NCBI GenBank assembly: GCA_963924555.1
Contig: OZ004596.1
Location: 1-64,000, forward strand
DNA: 64,000 nt
Source of the DNA: Crambe crambe
Taxonomy: Eukaryota > Porifera > Demospongiae > Poecilosclerida > Crambeidae
Direction: 5' to 3'
Each line of letters opens with the position of its first letter. Position 1 is the first letter of the stretch. Of the stretch, positions 59,701 through 64,000 are shown piece after piece. The notes under the pieces were generated by a model, which did no database searches, was not told the origin of the DNA, and saw only the letters and a list, made by a program, of their open reading frames with translations. A program made the translations under genes and the position numbers.

Positions 59701-62460
59701 AGCAGTTGTCACACAAAAGACCGACGTGACCGGGTAGACAGTAGCAGGAAGGCTGACCTAACAGGTCTGTGGCGCAGGACGTGCTGTTGGAGGGAAAGGT
59801 ACGTCAAATGCTATGAGCTATGGTCGTACAGAAGAGATGTCTCTCACTTTGTAGCCGTAACTGTGGAACACGGACAAGGCTCACAGGAAAAACCACCGTC
59901 CAGAAGGTTTGCATTGTACATGCCATCGATGCAGAATTCACAAGACGAGCCAGTAGAGTTATTAGAGCAATCCTACATGTGTGGAGAAAAGTCAAGCAAA
60001 GCAGGAATGAGGTACCGTTACTAGACTTACTAGACATTCACCACTGCCATCGGTACATGTATCTGCTCTCCCATTACATTCACAGAGTTCGCAAGAATTG
60101 GTAGAGTCGGACATATGATAACCTGGCACACAGCTCTCGCAGGACAGCCCAGCGAATGGAAAGGGACAGTTACACAACTCCCGAGACGTTTCAGTTGCAT
60201 TCGGAGCAAGACTGCACTGATTAGTCCGATTGGAACAGCTGCAGGGAAGGCAACCCTGAACTGCTGATAGTGAAAAGAAGCCATCTGAACAATTGGAGCA
60301 TTTTGGACCAGCTACACCTTCCTGAATTATCAGTCATAGGTCCAGTTAAACTCAAGACAGAGGGATGGACTCACCTTACAGAAGCACTCTCCAAGATCAT
60401 TGCAACTCTGGTTAACACTTGCCAACCCACAATCACACGGCCGACATCCATTGGACGAAAATTGGAAATAACCAATGGCACACTGATCGCACAAACCGCC
60501 ACCAACCCCTTCCTTACATATACATGCCCCAGATATCTGGTTACACCCTGTGCTTCCTATCGAGTTGCACTCACAGGGCTGAGAAACAAAAGTCATTTGT
60601 TGCTAGAAAAATGGCACGTTTAGTTACTCACCAAGCAAGTGCTATTACTGCTTTTGAAGCTATTTTCTACGCATTTCTCGCAACCACTTCCAAAAGCTAG
60701 GTCTGGACATCCTGCACACTGACCTGTCTCCATACTGCAGTCATCAAGCTGTTCAGGGCAGGTACATGCTGCAACAATAGCACAGATCATTTTGCGATTT
60801 ATGCATGCCTATAATGAGGCCCAACCATTGCATCCAGAAACAGTGCGATACGAGAAGAAAGGACAGAGTTCACACTGTCGACCTATGAGACTGGAGGTAC
60901 CAGGTTGGGACGGCAGAGGACACTCGCACTGTCCTCCATACACCCGGCAGTTGCCTTCGACAGAAGCAGCACACGAGCAAGCTGCACAAAGACAGTGATG
61001 CACATACATGCGGAGGAGGTAAATCGGTGCCTTACCGAAAGTAGACCGAAAATAGGAAATGGAGAGCTGGATGGCACTTGAGACACATGTCGAATCACTG
61101 TGGTAGTATTTGGTGATAATGTCATTGTCATACATACAATGTTATGCACATACTTGAAAGAGCCAGATATGATATTACACTCTTGCAAAAACTGCCTGGA
61201 GGCAGCCAGGTTTGTGGGGTCGAAAAATTCACGAGGTACGGCGACAATTGCGTCCAAAGAAATGTCAATGGAAGACAAACTGACTGTAATGGAGACCAAG
61301 GATTGAGTTAGAGAAACGTTGAATGGTACAGATGCTTGATCTGGACTAGATAGGAAAGCACTGCACTTGACACAACTAGCATTGAATGTCATGCGGGCGT
61401 CGTAACGCTGAGAACCTTGGGCAACCACTACCGAAAGACGGCGACTCCTTTTGACATGATTAGAATAGAGGAACGAAAATTTGTAGTCTGATGAAGAAGG
61501 CAGGGAAGGAAAAGTCCACTGCCCCATAACATTCTCTGACGATGAATAGTTGAGAGAAGCATATCCCCTTCCACTATAACCAGGAAAGAGGGAGGGATCC
61601 GAATTGTGAGGAACAGAAGAAACTGGATCGAGGATCATTCCAGATTCTCCCTCTACTCGCAAATCATCCAGTGACCTTGCAAAAAAGCCATCTGCCACTT
61701 GAGCAGATATATCCACTTCCATGATAGCATGATAACTAGACTGAAGTGTAATATTTATTGCATAGAAGGTCATTCTTTCATTTGCCTACCTCGGGAAGTA
61801 GATCGTTGCCAGTCAATATCAGGCGAAACTCTGCAACAGGCTGCATGACACATCAACACGGTAATAATTATAGATGTGTAGTCATAGTGAACTAATGTAC
61901 CTCAGATGACGTATTTGGGAACATTAGATTAATCACGCTATCATTAGCAGTGAATGCAACACAAGGAAGGGTTTGTATAGCACAAGTTGCTAAATCAGAG
62001 GCATAAACCATCTCCAGTAGTAAATCCGAATTCCTTCCATAAAGTTGTAAGTGGTAAAACAAAGGTGGTTGGCTACGAATGTGAAGTTGAATTCCAGTTA
62101 GTACCAAAGATACCCTTTGCTGCAAGAAGAAATAAATCAGCATTTCAGCATTGCCACGCCCCCTTAGAACCTATATACCTCAATTAAAGAAAATACGAGC
62201 TCCACCGGATCTTCTTCATTTGTCGACTGCCACCAAGTATCGGGGTTTCCATCGACTGCAAAGGAGGATGCATGTTCCCCGGCGGTGCAATTGAAGAGCT
62301 GGCCATTATAATTAAAGTTAGTGGGCGGGTCTCCGCAGGTAGAGTTTGCAGTAGCTCCAAACAGCGACGTAGCCTCGAAATCACCTCGGAAAAATTCACC
62401 TGAAGACGTCGCAATCGCTGTTATGAATGCAAATGAGAATAGAAGGAAATTAAAGGCCAT
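53004..62460 (-). CDS. Laminin chain, alpha-like, with five LG domains
   Basis: A large secreted basement-membrane protein of many short exons. Exon borders I could fix at the 5' end are 62,179-62,460, 61,901-62,119, 61,790-61,840, 61,154-61,740, 61,036-61,097 and 60,826-60,981, all phase-consistent. The start ATG (62,458-62,460) opens a signal peptide (MAFNFLLFSFAFITAIATSS). In order: a short laminin N-terminal domain, a laminin IV-like domain, about 11-12 laminin EGF-like modules (to about 58,930), a coiled coil (58,9xx-56,9xx), LG1-LG3, a Pro-rich linker, LG4-LG5. The stop is TGA at 53,004-53,006. LG domains make it alpha-like. It should assemble through its coiled coil with other laminin chains and bind cells through LG. 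The last intron is only 38 bp (GTATGT to CCCAG at about 53,176-53,213). No lesion found. It shares a promoter with EFR3. Confidence 0.9.
54880..55376. repeat. 25-bp minisatellite in a laminin intron, about 21 units
   Basis: cacagtatcagccatgttatgct-type units (CAGTAT occurs 21 times), with ctatat and caca/aaca variants. It fills most of the intron inside LG3 and starts right at the exon edge near 55,370. On the gene strand each unit contains tactgtgtgagc or tactgtgttagc, the same sequence as the exon's own 5' splice site. The 290-codon plus-strand frame across it is a repeat artefact. Confidence 0.93.
56872..56948. repeat. 17-bp minisatellite taggtagctatggtaa, about five copies
   Basis: Perfect tandem copies inside the intron between the coiled-coil and LG1 exons. 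A run of about 19 A lies just before, at 56,821-56,839. Confidence 0.9.
56915..58930 (-). other. Laminin coiled-coil (domain I/II) region
   Basis: Exons 58,6xx-58,9xx, about 57,790-58,630, about 57,213-57,700 and about 56,955-57,155 encode a long helix-prone, Leu/Ile/Val-heptad stretch with Asn-rich glycosylation sites (for example TEAALNRTLSMLSYAVTVQQ; SLLLINSLSNQTERILQDIL). A Ser/Gly/Glu-rich insert (SSSAGVSSGSGIGSGELLSG and SGSGEEVEG, about 57,960-58,040) holds several Ser-Gly pairs next to acidic residues, which could carry glycosaminoglycan chains. Expected length for the family is about 550-600 aa; about 560 are present. Confidence 0.7.
58930..60981 (-). other. Laminin EGF-like module array
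   Basis: About 11-12 cysteine-rich modules with the family pattern (CxCNxxGS, GxCxCxxGVxGxxCDxC, GYF). Clear examples are ECNSIGSTGCNQISGACIC, CDPVTGVCLLC, DRNNGQCPCLEGVGGVRCD and GVCSCLPGVTGARCDQC. Exons are short, separated by 45-60 bp introns. Module 1 follows domain IV directly and the last runs into the coiled coil. Confidence 0.8.
61036..62460 (-). other. Laminin N-terminal and domain IV-like region
   Basis: Exons 1-3 encode about 184 residues with laminin N-terminal hallmarks (STCGDPPTNFNY, then DGNPDTWWQSTNEEDPVEL and IQLHIRSQPPLFYHLQLYG), shorter than the usual 230-250. An RGD triplet sits at residues 25-27, only a few residues after the predicted signal peptide. Exons 4-5 encode about 215 residues resembling the globular domain IV of beta-type chains (GRGYASLNYSSSENVMGQW, FPSLPSSSDYKFSFLYSNH, ending FNDSTCVSSAIQLSISYF). 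EGF-like modules start only after it (ACSCAASVEGNC). Vertebrate alpha chains have EGF-like modules between the N-terminal domain and domain IV. Confidence 0.65.
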
Positions 62461-62629
62461 GGCTGCGCCTATGTAGTCTGGCATAGCACCGCCCACCGAG
62501 TTGGTGGGCGGTGCTATGCCAGACTGTACAGGCTGCAGATGGGTCCCACGCCCCTTTATTGGAATGAAATGCGCATGCGTACCTTTCATTGGACTTTGAC
62601 CCCTTTCTAGACGAAGGTACTAGGTGGCT
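62461..62629. promoter_or_regulatory. Divergent laminin/EFR3 promoter region
   Basis: Only 169 bp separate the two start codons, so transcription starts and 5' leaders must overlap or be very short. The region contains a perfect palindrome with GC-box-like ccgccc and gggcgg (62,475-62,525) and a further ccacgccccttt (about 62,545-62,560). No TATA box is placed convincingly for either side. Confidence 0.7.
62475..62525. repeat. Perfect 23-bp inverted repeat in the shared promoter
   Basis: Left arm agtctggcatagcaccgccc plus acc (62,475-62,497), loop gagtt, right arm its exact inverse (62,503-62,525). It can form a stable hairpin or offer two mirrored sites for a GC-box factor, one facing each gene. 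Confidence 0.95.
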
Positions 62630-64000
62630 ATGTCTTGTTGTGGAGTGTGTTGCCGTAAACCGCGGTATAAAAGGCTAACCGACAGTCTTTTTCCAGAAGA
62701 CCCACAGGATGATCGACCGGTTGCCTCAAATATGGACAAACTTATCTACTTTGCACAGTCATCTCCTGAAGATTTAGACAGGATGGGCCAGTATCTAGCC
62801 CTCAGACTCCGAAAAAGTCTGCACAGAGAAAAAGCTGGGTGAGTTGTTTTTTTTTTGCCTCCTAAAATGAACACGAACATGCTGTCTATTAACGATATTA
62901 CAGTCACACAAGTGTGGCATTAAAAGTCACTGAAAGACTTTTGGCCGAGTGTGAGCAGCGCCATCTCCAACTCATTGCGGACAGTTATCTGGACATGCTG
63001 CATGTAATGCTCGAGTCTTCACATAGCAGAATGAGAATAATGGCTGCCACCTCAGTAAGTTTTACTCTGTGGTCCCTACACGTACATCCTAGTTCCTCGT
63101 CGTACATTTATTAGTTTGTCTCATTTGCTGATCGTGACGAAGGAAACACTCCGTATCATAGGCAATACGATTCTTTCATTCATCACTTTGCATCACTCAG
63201 TCTTTATGCTAATCAAACTGACCCAGTTGCATATCAAGAGTGAGTTACTTCTTTCTTTGTCGATTCCATTCAACTTGGGTCTTTATCCAGAACGAGAATG
63301 GCTGGTCTTCATGGGCTGAGAGGTGTGATTAAAAAAATTGGCCACCAAGATGGCATGCAACTCAATATATGGGATATCGATCACATGAATAAAATAGTAC
63401 CCCCCTTCCTTTTCAACATGCAGGAATCTAGGTACTGTATTTATGTATGAGGTGATGGCCATCATGAACTGCGACATTTTTGCACAGGGAGGAGACTTTA
63501 GCAGGCTATGCAGAAGAAGGGTTGAAAGACTTGATTCTGTGTGCGGGCCTTGCTCATATAGATAGTGTCATTGTGCCTGTGCTACAGTAAGCAAAGTAAT
63601 AATTGTGAGAATTGTTTCATTGCACCCAACTTGTAGACATTTCGATCTCAACAAGTTGTGGACTGGTCAAAAGAATTTTTCCATTGGTGTATTCGTCACT
63701 GTAGTACAAACCATGCAGGTATGTGCCGACTCGTATAATAAGAGATTTTACTCTTCTGTTTCAGAAACAAGATCGTTATAAAGCCATCCAAGCACTCCTT
63801 TTGCATCTGGATAACAAAGCTGCAGAATCGTGCGATATCAAACAGGGCATTTTAGATACGCTGTCGCAATGTGTCATAGTAGCAGCGGATGGCTCCTTGG
63901 GTGAGACTGAAAATTAGAAATTTAGTGTAATTTGACGAGTCCATCTGTGCAGGACCTTCTGTGTTGGACGTTTTTCGCACATTAGTCAAACACCTCAGAA
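62630..64000 (+). CDS. EFR3: EFR3 homologue, 5' part (continues beyond window)
   Basis: Exons are 62,630-62,838, 62,904-63,054, 63,115-63,239, 63,291-63,431, 63,488-63,586, 63,637-63,718, 63,765-63,900 and 63,953 onward. All introns are GT-AG, 46-65 bp, and in phase. The protein starts MSCCGVCCRKPRYKRLTDSL; the Cys cluster is the palmitoylated membrane anchor of EFR3 and RPRYKRLVD is a family hallmark. Further matches are LFPEDPQDD, TPYHRQYDSFIHHF, RMAGLHGLRGVIKKIG and KIVPPFLFNMQ. EFR3 is the plasma-membrane scaffold that recruits the TTC7/FAM126/PI4KIIIalpha complex to make PI4P. It folds as an armadillo/HEAT-like rod. About 330 of roughly 800 residues are in the window. Start chosen at 62,630 because the preceding in-frame codons lack an ATG and the Cys motif must be N-terminal. 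Confidence 0.95.

Noticed and set aside
59216-60700. Plus-strand ORFs opposite the EGF-like region
   Set aside because: Shadows of cysteine-rich laminin exons, which have consistent splice sites and family motifs on the minus strand.
1-64000. tRNA, rRNA or other structured RNA genes
   Set aside because: I saw no cloverleaf with A/B box pairs or rRNA-like sequence; a covariance-model search would be needed to exclude small ones.

Overview
The window is the left end of a linear eukaryotic chromosome. It opens with 5.2 kb of a six-base telomere repeat, passes through about 50 kb of repeat-rich subtelomeric DNA, and reaches ordinary gene-dense chromosome at about 53 kb. The organism is an animal: the last 11 kb carry a laminin chain gene (N-terminal domain, EGF-like modules, coiled coil, five LG domains) and a divergent EFR3 gene. 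Introns are very short (mostly 46-65 bases, one of 38) and the two genes are only 169 bases apart. A sponge, or another early-branching animal with a compact genome, fits best, but this is inference and no species is claimed.

Layout. 1-5202: telomere, C-rich strand CCCTAG (G-rich strand CTAGGG instead of the usual animal TTAGGG). 5.2-15.8 kb: subtelomeric satellites and minisatellites with 20-, 30-, about 140- and 127-base periods, roughly 1-kb higher-order units, and two AT-rich palindromes. 15.8-19.6 kb: a short interstitial telomere tract, a broken multi-exon gene, a small Ser-rich ORF and a 152-codon ORF of unknown function. 19.6-30 kb: a patchwork of dispersed repeats, foldback elements and TA-inserted MITEs. 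29.6-33.1 kb: weak minus-strand exons and a truncated, frame-broken choline-transporter-like (SLC44) gene. 34-37 kb: a decayed transposon gene ending in a cysteine cluster. 39.6-41.0 kb: a single-exon gene with a kinase-like C-terminus. 43.2-50.5 kb: a copy of a segmental repeat also present at 21.3-23.0 kb, split by an 879-bp TIR element and by a 4.9-kb DNA transposon. 50.5-53 kb: foldback elements and more satellite fragments. 53.0-62.46 kb: laminin, minus strand. 62.63 kb to the end: EFR3, plus strand, running off the window.

The most notable item is the transposon at 45,131-50,026. It has 71-bp identical terminal inverted repeats and two convergent genes, a DUF6589-type transposase-like protein of 877 aa in five exons and a RecQ-like helicase of 435 aa in two exons. 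Both read open with clean splice junctions, and the unoccupied target site is preserved in the paralogous repeat at 22.49 kb. It resembles the helicase-encoding branch of the Academ superfamily and may be recently active. The other main points are the variant telomere repeat, a 25-bp minisatellite in a laminin intron that copies a splice-donor motif 21 times, and a perfect 23-bp palindrome in the laminin/EFR3 shared promoter.

All calls come from reading the sequence; no database search was run.
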